Source of the DNA: Rhodobacterales bacterium
Lineage (GTDB): Bacteria > Pseudomonadota > Alphaproteobacteria > Rhodobacterales > Rhodobacteraceae
Direction of reading: 5' to 3'
Length of the DNA: 64,000 nt
Assembly (NCBI GenBank): GCA_026400355.1
Contig: JAPLPE010000032.1
Location: forward strand, 36,021 to 100,020
This document shows positions 43,620-52,203 of this stretch, in pieces. A program made the translations under genes and the position numbers. Positions within the stretch are counted from its first letter, which is position 1, and every line of letters begins with the position of its first letter. The notes under the pieces were generated by a model, which saw only the letters and a list, made by a program, of their open reading frames with translations, had not been told where the DNA came from and made no database searches.

Positions 43620-44437
43620 ATCCGGCCAAAGCCCCCTACGGCCCCGTTTGAACCCGAGAGGTGACGCGCGGTGAAGAGAAGGATCAGGATGCCGGGCAGG
43701 ATGTAGATGATCCCGATGGCTCCGGTGATATCGTTCCGCCCTGCGCTGGCAAAACTGAAGAGCAGAAGCGGCAGTGTAATGACGCGACCACCTCCGATCA
43801 GGAGGGTGAGGATATACTGGCTCCAAGAGACCAGAAAGGCAAAGAGGCCACCCACGATGATGCCGGGCATGATGGCGGGCAGGGTGACGTGCCAGAAGGT
43901 CTGGACCGCGTTGGCCCCAAGGCTGCGCGCCTGGGATTCATGGGCCGGATCGTAGTTTGCGAAGATCCCGGCCATGACCAGCGTCATGTAGGGCAAGGTC
44001 GGCACAAGGTGGACCAGAACCACACCGGCCAGCGTGTTGGTCAGACCCAACTGGATAAAGACGGAATGCAGGCCCAGCGCCACCGCGATCCCCGGCACGA
44101 TGACAGGGGCGAGTATCATGAGTTCAATCAGTCCCTTGCCCCTGAACTTGTAAAGACCCAACGCCCGACCCGCCGGCACCCCGACGAGGATTGACAGAAG
44201 CGTGGCGAGTGCTGCGATCAGGATGGTGACGCCAAGGCTTTCCAGCGTGCCCGAACGGTCCGACAGGGCATAGTCCCAAGCCTGCAGCGACCATTGCTGT
44301 GGCAAGAGGTCGGGGAACCGCCAGCCGTGCGCGAAGGACCAGATCAGCATGGGCACCAGCGGCAGGATCAGCCAGATGATCAGAAGCGCGCCGGACAGGA
44401 CCAGCATCGACCGGGACAAGCGGGATGGCCCGTTCAT
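43616..44437 (-). CDS. ABC transporter permease, second subunit
   Basis: A 273-residue permease with about six membrane spans and the EAA-loop sequence ESQARSLGANAVQTFWHVTLPAI, where the Gly contacts the ATPase. It belongs to the PotBC/CysTW-like permease type and forms a heterodimer with the upstream permease. Overlaps both neighbours by four bases (ATGA). Confidence 0.92.
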   Translation of the reverse strand: MNGPSRLSRSMLVLSGALLIIWLILPLVPMLIWSFAHGWRFPDLLPQQWSLQAWDYALSDRSGTLESLGVTILIAALATLLSILVGVPAGRALGLYKFRGKGLIELMILAPVIVPGIAVALGLHSVFIQLGLTNTLAGVVLVHLVPTLPYMTLVMAGIFANYDPAHESQARSLGANAVQTFWHVTLPAIMPGIIVGGLFAFLVSWSQYILTLLIGGGRVITLPLLLFSFASAGRNDITGAIGIIYILPGILILLFTARHLSGSNGAVGGFGRI

Positions 44438-45291
44438 GACCGCAGCCTGGCCCGCGTCGCGCGGAGATAGGCCCAGATCATGAGGGCTGACAGGAGCGCG
44501 ATGACCACCGCCATCGCCATTGCCTCGGGGCGGGCGGCAAGATCGACATCGGTATAGGTCTTGTAGGCCAGCACCGGGAGCGCCTGCGGATGGCTGGCCC
44601 CCAGCAGAAGCGGCACCTCATAGGCGCCGAAGGTGAAGGCAAAGACGATAATGCTGGCCGAAAGCACGCCCGGGAGGATCAGCGGCAGGAGGACATGGCG
44701 GAAGGCCTGCCAGCGGCTTGCGCCCAGCGACCTTGCGACGGATTCGTAATCCGTCCCCAGTGCCTGCATCTGGGCCAGAACGATGACGCCGATGAAGGGC
44801 ACTTCCTTCCAGACATATTGCAGGATGATCCCGATGGCGAAGGGGTCAAAGACCAGCGCCGGAAACTCGGCAGGGCGCGCGATCAGGCCGATATGAAAGG
44901 CCATGCGGGCAAAGAAGCCGGACTGGCTGAAGAGGTAAAGCACGCCGATGGCACCGACGATATGGGGCACCGTCAGGTTCAGCTGAAAGAGCAAGTTGAT
45001 CGCCCCTCGCCCCGCAAAGCTCTGCCGCAGGAGAAGGGCTGCGGCGATCGCGATGACGGCTGAGATCAAGGTGGAGGTGATGGAGATATAGAGTGTCAGC
45101 CCGAAAGAGCGCAGGAAGTCAGGATCGCTGAGGACCGCCCGATAGGCATCGAGGTTGGGTTCGGTCAGGCCGATCACGGGCATCCAGTTGAACGACCGCA
45201 TGACGCCCACGGCCAGCCCGCCGAAAAACAGCACGACGATGACAGTCATCGCCGGAGCGAGGAGGAGGGCTATGCGCATGCGGTCAGACAT
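44434..45291 (-). CDS. ABC transporter permease, first subunit
   Basis: A 285-residue permease with about six spans and an EAA loop, YESVARSLGASRWQAFRHVLL. It pairs with the permease encoded downstream in the operon. It begins 122 bases after the binding-protein gene, and the gap contains two perfect palindromes. Confidence 0.92.
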   Translation of the reverse strand: MSDRMRIALLLAPAMTVIVVLFFGGLAVGVMRSFNWMPVIGLTEPNLDAYRAVLSDPDFLRSFGLTLYISITSTLISAVIAIAAALLLRQSFAGRGAINLLFQLNLTVPHIVGAIGVLYLFSQSGFFARMAFHIGLIARPAEFPALVFDPFAIGIILQYVWKEVPFIGVIVLAQMQALGTDYESVARSLGASRWQAFRHVLLPLILPGVLSASIIVFAFTFGAYEVPLLLGASHPQALPVLAYKTYTDVDLAARPEAMAMAVVIALLSALMIWAYLRATRARLRS

Positions 45292-45345
45292 GTAGTATTG
45301 CGCCTTTGACGTAAATGATCTGGCCGGGACAGAGTGGCCGGGCGC

Positions 45346-45386
45346 AAATTCCTTGCAAGGAATTTGCCAAGAATCTTCGAAGATTC
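45346..45386. repeat. Two adjacent perfect palindromes between binding protein and permease genes
   Basis: AAATTCCTTG followed by its exact complement CAAGGAATTT (45346-45365), then five bases, then GAATCTTC-GAAGATTC (45371-45386). Both are loopless dyads and AT-richer than the surroundings. As RNA they would form two stems between the highly expressed binding-protein gene and the permeases, a usual place for mRNA-stabilising or attenuating structures. They may also be a mobile REP-like element. Confidence 0.75.
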
Positions 45387-45413
45387 CCGACGCTGCACCG
45401 GACCAGCCTGGGC

Positions 45414-46637
45414 CTAGTTGCCGACGTTCGCCAGCCAGCCCTGTTCGATGGCCGAGATCCAGCCAGCCTGAAGTTCGGGCAGGGCGGCCTTACCCAGTTC
45501 GGCCGCCGAAATGACCGACGGATGCGACGGCAGGGCGGCAAAGGCCTCCTGCGCGGCGGCATCGGTGCGGTCCATCTCGATCCCCGGGCTTGTTCCCCAG
45601 ACTTCGGGACGCGCTTTCTCAAGCTGCGCTTCTGCCGAAAGCAGCAGATTCTGCAATACAAGTGCGGCGGCCTTGTTGGGCGAGTTGAAGGGGATGATCG
45701 TGTAGTTGGTATTCCCGATCGTTCCGTCCACCAGGCCAAAGCTTCGCACCGTGTCGGGATAGATTCCTGCATCGACAGCAATCCCGAACTGGGACGGATC
45801 GTAATTGAAGGTGAAGGCCACTTCAGTATTGGCAAAAAGCTCGTTCAACTGGTTGATCGAAGTCGGATAGGTCGCCCCTTCCCGCCAGAGCGACGGTTCG
45901 ATTTCGTTCAGGATCGCCCAGGTCTTTTCCGCAGCCGCATCGAACTTGGCCTGATCGAAATCGCCCAGCAGGTTATCGACCCCTCCGGCCGCATAGTAGA
46001 ACACATGCCGGATAAACACCGACCCGTTGAAGTCGGGCGGTGCGGGATAGGTAAACTGGCCGGGATTGGCCTTGATCCACTCGATCAGTTCCGGGATCGA
46101 ACGGGGCGGCTCGGGCAGGGTGGCCGAGTCATGGGCCAGTGCGAACTGCGCCCGGTTCCATGGCACCTCGCAACTATCGACAGGGACACCGAAGTCGTTG
46201 GCGATAACAGGGTTGTCCCAGTTCACCAGCGCATTGTTGGGCAGTCTGTCCGTATAGCCGCACCAGGCAAGGCCGCCCTGCTTCATCGTGCGGAAGTTCT
46301 CGCCGTTGATCCAGATCATGTCGACCGAGCCCGCGTCGAGGTTTCCTGCTTCCTTCTCGCCAAGGACGATGTTCACCGCTTCGACCGTGTCGGCCAGCGG
46401 AATCTGGTTCAGCGTGATCCCGTATTCGTTCATGAGGATGGTGCCGACAAAGTCCTGCACATAGATATTGATGTTGTCTGCACCTCCCCACATGAACCAG
46501 TTGACCTCGCCGCCGCGGGCCATTTCCACGATGGCCTCCCAGTCCTGCCCGACCAGGGACGCACCGTCCGCCGTATCAGCGAGTGACGGAGCAGCTGTTG
46601 ACAGGCCCAGCAGCACTGTGACTGTCAGTATTCTCAT
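45414..46637 (-). CDS. ABC transporter substrate-binding protein (YnjB-like)
   Basis: The 407-residue precursor has a signal peptide (ending SLADTA) and the YnjB pattern: GGEVNWFMWGGADNINIYVQ, LADTVEAVNIVLGEKEAG, VDMIWINGENFRTMKQGG and VPWNRAQFALAHDS. YnjBCD systems are common but their substrate is not settled. The frame is open much further upstream, but the ATG at 46637 starts the signal peptide and has CGGAGTGA before it. It is the first gene of the operon with two permeases and the ATPase. Confidence 0.92.
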   Translation of the reverse strand: MRILTVTVLLGLSTAAPSLADTADGASLVGQDWEAIVEMARGGEVNWFMWGGADNINIYVQDFVGTILMNEYGITLNQIPLADTVEAVNIVLGEKEAGNLDAGSVDMIWINGENFRTMKQGGLAWCGYTDRLPNNALVNWDNPVIANDFGVPVDSCEVPWNRAQFALAHDSATLPEPPRSIPELIEWIKANPGQFTYPAPPDFNGSVFIRHVFYYAAGGVDNLLGDFDQAKFDAAAEKTWAILNEIEPSLWREGATYPTSINQLNELFANTEVAFTFNYDPSQFGIAVDAGIYPDTVRSFGLVDGTIGNTNYTIIPFNSPNKAAALVLQNLLLSAEAQLEKARPEVWGTSPGIEMDRTDAAAQEAFAALPSHPSVISAAELGKAALPELQAGWISAIEQGWLANVGN

Positions 46638-47035
46638 CACATTCACTCCGGATTTGGTTGTTTTCGTCGTTCGATAAGTGCTGCAGATATCTAGCATGAC
46701 ATGCGCGACATTGGAGCATTTCCTGTGCACATGGTATTCAACAGGCAGTGACGGGACAGACTTCAGTCCCTGTGCCTCATTGTGGGTCGGCTCTTCGCCG
46801 GAAGCGAAATCGTGAACGCCAGACAGGAAAAGACTTGCCAAGGGCGGTCCAAAGGCTGGCATCAACCTTACTCGTCGAAACTGAGCGCGTTCGAAATGGC
46901 GCGAGATCGTGTTGGAACCGGCCGGCGGGACGCTTTGGTGTCGCGACCAGGGCGCGCTTGCTGATCCCAGCGGAATGCCTTGACCTCGTCGGGCCCTGAA
47001 GACTGATTGCAGATTTCTCAAGTCGTTTCGTTGCA
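46638..47035. other. Intergenic region with no confident gene
   Basis: This 398-base gap lies between the binding-protein gene and the serine-hydrolase relic. Short open frames on both strands give Arg/Ser-rich translations without recognisable domains. It probably holds the ynjB-like promoter and decayed sequence next to the relic. Confidence 0.4.
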
Positions 47036-47594
47036 ATGTCCCTGATGGCACTTTGTGTGGCCGGAGTGGGGTTGTCTGGGCGAGCTTTGGCAGACGTGGC
47101 CGGAGCAGGGACCTGCGCGGCTGCGACGACGGCACCGGAAGCGGTGTTCGCGCCGCTTGATCCGATTGTTGAAAAGGTCGTCAACGGCAACAAATACGGC
47201 GCAGCACCAGGCGGGGTTCTGTCGGTCGAGGGGCCGGGGTGACGCTATACTTAGGCGGTGGGCATGGCCGATCCCGAATTTGACCTGCCGTTGACTGCGG
47301 CATGGCGTTTCAGATCGGCATCAATACCAAGGTGATGACGGCAACTGCGATCCTGCAGTTGAAGGAAAAGGGGAAAAGGTACTACAGCGACTCCGACAAT
47401 AGTTATCCTGGGAATGGTCATTGAGGCGGTTAAGCGGCTGCCACTCGAAAAGACGTTCGAGAACCGGTTCTTTGGTCCGCTGGGGATGACGCGCAGCTAT
47501 CTGCGGGACGGGATTCCGCGCGAGGCGCTTGGTCTGGCCAGGCCGTGGTTAATCCGCGCTTCGACAACGAAACAACAGAATGGAACAAGAGTCC
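47036..47594 (+). pseudogene. Relic of a beta-lactamase-fold serine hydrolase
   Basis: Pieces in three frames line up with a class-C beta-lactamase/DD-peptidase-like enzyme: a signal-like start, DPIVEKVVNGNKYGAAPGGV, LSVEGPG, then an in-frame TGA (47240) and TAG, RYT, AVGMADPEFDLPLTA, frame change, MAFQIGINTKVMTATAILQL, a large deletion, YSDSDNSY, frame change, LGMVIEAVKRLPLEKTFENR, FFGPLGMTRSYL, and NPRFDNETTEWNKSP. The SxxK motif should read SNTK but is INTK, so the catalytic Ser is lost (AGC to ATC). The 3' half is missing; similarity ends where convergent ccoS ends. Clearly dead. Confidence 0.85.
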
Positions 47595-47595
47595 G

Positions 47596-47754
47596 TCAGG
47601 GTGCCGGGCGGTCGTCGTAGTCGTCGCTGAGAATGCGGGCGCTGTCGCCGGCAGGGTCTTCATACTGGCGATTGCGCATGGTCCAGATGAAAAAGCCAAG
47701 GCCGATGGCACCGAGGGTGAGCGAGACCGGGATGAGGATGACAAGGACATTCAT
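47596..47754 (-). CDS. ccoS: Cytochrome cbb3 oxidase assembly protein CcoS
   Basis: A 52-residue membrane protein starting MNVLVILIPVSLTLGAIGLG, with one span, then FFIWTMRNRQYEDPAGDSAR and an acidic tail ending DDYDDRPAP. The N-terminal span and the QYEDP motif after it are typical of CcoS, needed for cofactor insertion into the cbb3 oxidase. The ATG overlaps the ccoI stop (ATGA), completing ccoGHIS. Confidence 0.93.
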   Translation of the reverse strand: MNVLVILIPVSLTLGAIGLGFFIWTMRNRQYEDPAGDSARILSDDYDDRPAP

Positions 47755-49937
47755 GACTTGAGCCGCATGGCATTGAGCGTGACTGTGATCGACGAGAGGG
47801 ACATGGCGGCCGCGGCAAGGAGAGGTGTGGCGAGGCCCACGAGGGCAAGCGGGACGGCAACGATGTTGTAGCCGAAGGAGATCGCGAAGTTCTGCTTCAT
47901 CCGGCGGACGGCCTGACGCGAGATCGAAAGGGCCAGCGCCACGGGTGCGATGTCACGGCCCATAAGGACGATGTCAGAGGCCACGCGGGCAGCGTCGAGG
48001 GCTGAGGCGGGGGAAATGGAGACAGTCGCAGCGGTAAGGGCACCGGTATCGTTCAGGCCGTCACCGATCATGAGGACGCTGTGACCCGAGGCGATGAGGC
48101 CGGAGACGAAGGTCGCCTTTTCGGCGGGGAGAGTTTCGGATTGACAGTTGGTGATGCCAAGGCGGTCGGCCAGATCCTGCACGGCGCCGGGCACGTCGCC
48201 CGAGACGAGATGGACCTGCATCCCCTGCCCTTTCAGACCTTGCACAAGCTCGGCGGCGCCGGGGCGGAGGCGGTCCGCGAAGGTGAAAGCTGTCGCGGGC
48301 GTGTTCCCGATACGGAGCCACGCGGCGGTCACGGTGCCAGGTTCGGCACCAACCCAGGGGGCGCGGCCAAGGCGGACGGACTGGCCGTTGAAGGTGCCTT
48401 CGATGCCATAACCGGGGACTTCGTGGATGTCGGAGACCCGGTGCGCGGGGGCGGTGATCGTGGCGGCCAGCGCCTGCGCCAGCGGGTGAGAGGACGCGCG
48501 GGCAAGGGTCAGGGCGATGCCCTGTGCCGTTTCGTCGTGGTCGGAGAGGTTGGTGGGTTCGGGCGTGCCGAGTGTCAGCGTGCCGGTCTTGTCGAACACC
48601 ACGGTATCGACGGTGGCGAGGCGTTCGAGTGCGGTGCCAGATTTGATGAGGAGACCGGCGCGGAAAAGCTTGCCACTCGCCGCGGTCACGACGGCAGGCA
48701 CGGCAAGGCCGAGTGCGCAGGGGCAGGTGATAATGAGAACGGCAGCGGAGATGTTGATCGCATAGCGGATATCGCCGCCGGTGATCCACATCCATGTGCC
48801 GAAGGCCGAGAAAGAGAGGAGGTGGACGAGCGGCGAGTAGAGCCGCGCCGCACGGTCGGCGAGCGAGGTGTAGCGGTTGCGCGACTCTTCGGCCACGGTG
48901 ACAAGATCGGCCATACGGGCGAGCGACGTGTCGCGGCCGGCGGCGGTAACGCGGACGGTGAGCGCGCCGGTCAGGTTTACTTCGCCCGCGCTGACAACCA
49001 TTTCGGGGCCGGTGTGGACGGGAAGGCTTTCGCCGGTAAGGAGGCTTCGGTCGATCTCGGACGTGCCGGTGGTGACGATACCGTCCACGGGGACGCGGCC
49101 ACCGGGCCGGATGACGACCAGATCGCCCACGGCGAGGGTGGAGACTGAGACCATCTCTTCGGTTGTGCCCGTCAGGCGGATTGCGCGGGGCACCTCAAGT
49201 GCGGCGAGTTCCTGAGCAGCGGACCGGGCGACGGCGCGGGTGCGATGGTCGAGGTAGCGGCCGCCGAGGAGGAAGAAGGTGAGCATGACGGCGGCGTCGA
49301 AATAGGCCTTTTCGCCCCCGTGGAAGGTTTCATAGACCGAGATGGAGGAGGCGAGGATAATGGCCAGTGAAATCGGCACATCCATGCCAAGCTGTCCGGC
49401 GCGGAGCGAGGCCCATGCGGATTTGAAGAAGGGCTGCCCGGCGAAGATGACGGTCGGCAGCCCAATGGCGCCCGAGATCATGTGGAACAGGTCGCGCGTG
49501 GCGTCTGCAGCACCGGACCAGACGGCGACCGACAGGAGCATGATGTTCATCATTGCAAAGAAGGCGACGCCGAGGCGCATGAGAAGCTCGCGCCCGACAC
49601 GGTCGTTTTCGGTCGAGGAGAGGGCGACCATGTCGAGGGGGAGCGCCTCGTAGCCCAGATGGCCGATGATGGCGATCAGATCTTCGACGGTGCGGGAGCC
49701 GTCATGGCGGATGCGGGCACGCTTCATCGTCAGGTTGACGCGCGCCTCGGTTATGCCCGGGAGGACGAGAAGGCCGCGTTCGACGGTCGAGATGCAGGTG
49801 GCGCAGTGGACAGCGGGAAGCGCGAGAAGGACTTCTTCAGGGCCATTCCCGGCCTGACCATTGGCTCGGTCAGTGATCGATCCAGCGACCACGCAGCCAG
49901 CGCAGGCCATTCCACCCTGATAGTCGACCGCGGTCAT
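47751..49937 (-). CDS. ccoI: Copper-transporting P1B-type ATPase CcoI
   Basis: CcoI delivers copper for the cbb3 oxidase CuB centre. The 728-residue protein has an N-terminal metal-binding domain (VHCATCIST, with an extra MACAGC before it), eight membrane spans, the CPC motif (ITCPCALGLAVP), the TGES loop, phosphorylation site DKTGTLT and hinge GDGLNDTGAL. It lies between ccoH and ccoS in the standard order. The start overlaps nothing and is three bases from the ccoH stop. Confidence 0.96.
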   Translation of the reverse strand: MTAVDYQGGMACAGCVVAGSITDRANGQAGNGPEEVLLALPAVHCATCISTVERGLLVLPGITEARVNLTMKRARIRHDGSRTVEDLIAIIGHLGYEALPLDMVALSSTENDRVGRELLMRLGVAFFAMMNIMLLSVAVWSGAADATRDLFHMISGAIGLPTVIFAGQPFFKSAWASLRAGQLGMDVPISLAIILASSISVYETFHGGEKAYFDAAVMLTFFLLGGRYLDHRTRAVARSAAQELAALEVPRAIRLTGTTEEMVSVSTLAVGDLVVIRPGGRVPVDGIVTTGTSEIDRSLLTGESLPVHTGPEMVVSAGEVNLTGALTVRVTAAGRDTSLARMADLVTVAEESRNRYTSLADRAARLYSPLVHLLSFSAFGTWMWITGGDIRYAINISAAVLIITCPCALGLAVPAVVTAASGKLFRAGLLIKSGTALERLATVDTVVFDKTGTLTLGTPEPTNLSDHDETAQGIALTLARASSHPLAQALAATITAPAHRVSDIHEVPGYGIEGTFNGQSVRLGRAPWVGAEPGTVTAAWLRIGNTPATAFTFADRLRPGAAELVQGLKGQGMQVHLVSGDVPGAVQDLADRLGITNCQSETLPAEKATFVSGLIASGHSVLMIGDGLNDTGALTAATVSISPASALDAARVASDIVLMGRDIAPVALALSISRQAVRRMKQNFAISFGYNIVAVPLALVGLATPLLAAAAMSLSSITVTLNAMRLKS

Positions 49938-49940
49938 GGA

Positions 49941-50405
49941 TCAGTCCACCAATACGACGATGCGTTGCTGAAAGAGCGTTCCGTCCTGCGCATGGGCGAC
50001 AAGACGGAGGTTCCAGTTACCGCCCGAGGTAGCGACCGGGGCGCGGTACATCGTGCCGTCAAAGACAAAGGCGGGGGTCTGATCATCGCGGGTTTCGGTC
50101 GCACGCCCGAAGATGCCGGTCACATCGGCCACCTGCACGGGTTTGCCCGCGCTGTCTGTGATGGTGAGTTGCAGTTCGTCCTGATGGACCACGGCATCGA
50201 CTGTCCAGCCAAGGGCCAGTTGTGCTTCACGGTCGCGATCAAAAGTCTGGCCGGCAAGGTAACTGTCGTCGGTTTCAAGACCGGGGAATGTGTGGACGGC
50301 CTGATAGGCCAGCACGATGTTCACACCGATGATGACGATGAAGAAGGAGGAGATGATTGCAAAGAACTTTGGGCCGGTGATCGGGCCGGAGAAGGGGTTT
50401 GTCAT
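49941..50405 (-). CDS. ccoH: Cytochrome cbb3 oxidase assembly protein CcoH (FixH)
   Basis: The 154-residue protein has one N-terminal membrane span (FFAIISSFFIVIIGVNIVLA), then a periplasmic FixH domain with TDDSYLAGQTFDRD and GNWNLRLVAHAQDG. CcoH is needed for stable assembly of the oxidase. It is encoded two bases after ccoG and directly before ccoI. Confidence 0.95.
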   Translation of the reverse strand: MTNPFSGPITGPKFFAIISSFFIVIIGVNIVLAYQAVHTFPGLETDDSYLAGQTFDRDREAQLALGWTVDAVVHQDELQLTITDSAGKPVQVADVTGIFGRATETRDDQTPAFVFDGTMYRAPVATSGGNWNLRLVAHAQDGTLFQQRIVVLVD

Positions 50406-50407
50406 GG

Positions 50408-51844
50408 TCAGTCGTCCTCGGCTTCTTGATGGCGGCCGGTGCCGCTGAAATGCGTGTCAACGTAGGCGCGGGCTTCGTTCATGGGGTCTTCGACCCAGAG
50501 GCGAAGATCGCTGCGTTCAAGGCCGGCAGCGCGCTGATCCGGTGCCGCGTCGACATAGACGCGGTACTGGCCAAGTTCGTTGGCGGCAACCGTGACCGCG
50601 TTGTCGGTGGCACCTTCGACCTTGAGCAGGAGGATGCCTTCGGAGGTAAGGCCCATCTGGAACTGACGATCGGCACCGGTCATGTTGCGGATGCGGACAT
50701 CATAGGCGTTGCGGATCGTGCCGTCGGACTGGGTGATGTAGATCGGGTTGCGCACAGGCGATACGACAACGTCGATATCGGATCGGATGAAGAGCGCAAA
50801 GACAAGACCAACACCCACGAGCGACCAGAGTGCCGTGTAAAGGATCGTGCGGGGCCGGAAGATGTGTTTCCAGATGTTCCTGGCCGTGCCGCCGGTGCGC
50901 TCGAGCTCTTCATCCTTGAGCGTGAAGTAGTCGATCAGCCCACGGGGCTTGCCGATCTTGTCCATCACATCGTCGCAGGCGTCGATGCAGAGGCCGCAAG
51001 TGATGCAGGCCATCTGCTGGCCGTTGCGGATGTCGATCCCCATGGGGCAGACGTTGACGCAGGCCATGCAATCGATGCAGTCGCCATGGCCTTCGACGTT
51101 CTGTTTGCCACGCGGTTCTCCGCGCCATTCGCGGTAACCGATGGTGATTGTGTCTTCGTCCATCATGGCGGCCTGGATGCGGGGCCAGGGGCAGGCATAG
51201 ATGCAGATCTGTTCGCGGAAGAAGCCGCCGAAGGCGAAGGTCGTAGCGGTGAGAATCCCCATGGTGATGTAGGCAACAGGATGGGCCTGACCTGTGAAGA
51301 GGTTCACGAACAGCGTCGGCGCATCGGCAAAGTAAAAGATCCAGGCCCCACCGGTGGCGACCCCGATCAGAAGCCAGATCGTCCATTTCGTCAGGCGGAG
51401 GCGGGCCTTACGGGCATCCCATGGGGCGTGATGGAGGCGGACGCGCGCGTTCCGGTCACCTTCGACCCAGCGTTCGGTAAGAATGAAAAGGTCGGTCCAG
51501 ACGGTCTGTGGGCAGGCATAGCCGCACCAGACCCGGCCCAGCGCCGAGGTGAAGAGGAAAAGGCCAAGGCCCGCCATGATGAGCAGGCCCGCGACGAAGT
51601 AGAATTCGTGAGGCCAGATCTCGATCCAGAAGAAATAGAAGCGGCGGTTGGCGAGGTCGAGAAGGACGGCCTGATCGGGCAGGCTTGGGCCACGGTCCCA
51701 GCGGATCCAGGGGGTGATGTAGTAGATGCCAAGGGTCACCGCCATGATGACCCATTTCAAGTTGCGGAACGGGCCCTTGACCCGGCGCGGAAACACGGGT
51801 TCCCGTGCCGCATAGAGGGACGGTGGCGTTTCGGTCTGGCTCAT
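50408..51844 (-). CDS. ccoG: Cytochrome cbb3 oxidase accessory protein CcoG (RdxA/FixG)
   Basis: The 478-residue protein has about five membrane spans and two ferredoxin-like clusters, CIDCMACVNVCPMGID and CITCGLCIDACDD, for [4Fe-4S] centres. Further Cys occur in CGYACPQTVW and CIYACPWPR. CcoG is thought to reduce copper for the CcoI/CcoS pathway. I start at ATG 51844 (MSQTETPPSLY), the usual N-terminus. A perfect FNR box lies 58 bases upstream. Confidence 0.96.
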   Translation of the reverse strand: MSQTETPPSLYAAREPVFPRRVKGPFRNLKWVIMAVTLGIYYITPWIRWDRGPSLPDQAVLLDLANRRFYFFWIEIWPHEFYFVAGLLIMAGLGLFLFTSALGRVWCGYACPQTVWTDLFILTERWVEGDRNARVRLHHAPWDARKARLRLTKWTIWLLIGVATGGAWIFYFADAPTLFVNLFTGQAHPVAYITMGILTATTFAFGGFFREQICIYACPWPRIQAAMMDEDTITIGYREWRGEPRGKQNVEGHGDCIDCMACVNVCPMGIDIRNGQQMACITCGLCIDACDDVMDKIGKPRGLIDYFTLKDEELERTGGTARNIWKHIFRPRTILYTALWSLVGVGLVFALFIRSDIDVVVSPVRNPIYITQSDGTIRNAYDVRIRNMTGADRQFQMGLTSEGILLLKVEGATDNAVTVAANELGQYRVYVDAAPDQRAAGLERSDLRLWVEDPMNEARAYVDTHFSGTGRHQEAEDD

Positions 51845-51901
51845 GGAATCCCGTTGCCCTTGTTGTTGAGTCCCTTCTGCGCATCTTGGCACGGTTTCGC
51901 C

Positions 51902-51915
51902 TTGATGTGAATCAA
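51902..51915 (-). promoter_or_regulatory. FNR/FnrL box upstream of ccoGHIS
   Basis: TTGAT-GTGA-ATCAA is a perfect match to the FNR consensus TTGAT-N4-ATCAA. It lies 58 bases before the ccoG start codon, which suits activation by FnrL under low oxygen. The fnrL gene is in this window at 57.9 kb. The following 290 bases up to the RTX relic show no gene. Confidence 0.9.
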
Positions 51916-52203
51916 GGGTTTTTGTCGCAAGGGGACGCTGCAGGTTTTCGGGATCATGCCGGGATCAGGCGATACGTTTCTGCCATCAGCGGAAGGATGA
52001 GCATCGGGATGGCCGGATGACGGTCTCGCGCCGATGACTGACAGGAACGACTGCCGGATCGGTCAGCCTGTGGTTGCGTCGGGTCAAGGTAATGCCGCGA
52101 CCCTTCGATAACACTGCCGGGGAAGACGGCAGTGAAGGGTTGGGTCTCACTTGGGCTGGAAGAGACACAGGCCAAGACCCTGTCCTGGTCAGATCAATCG
52201 TGG

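Noticed and set aside
46777..47193. 138-codon minus-strand frame before the ynjB-like gene, considered as a transposase fragment
   Set aside because: No transposase motif could be matched; part of it is antisense to the serine-hydrolase relic.
50399..51910. 503-codon open frame on the plus strand opposite ccoG
   Set aside because: Antisense shadow; ccoG has its ferredoxin motifs and a proper FNR-controlled start on the other strand.
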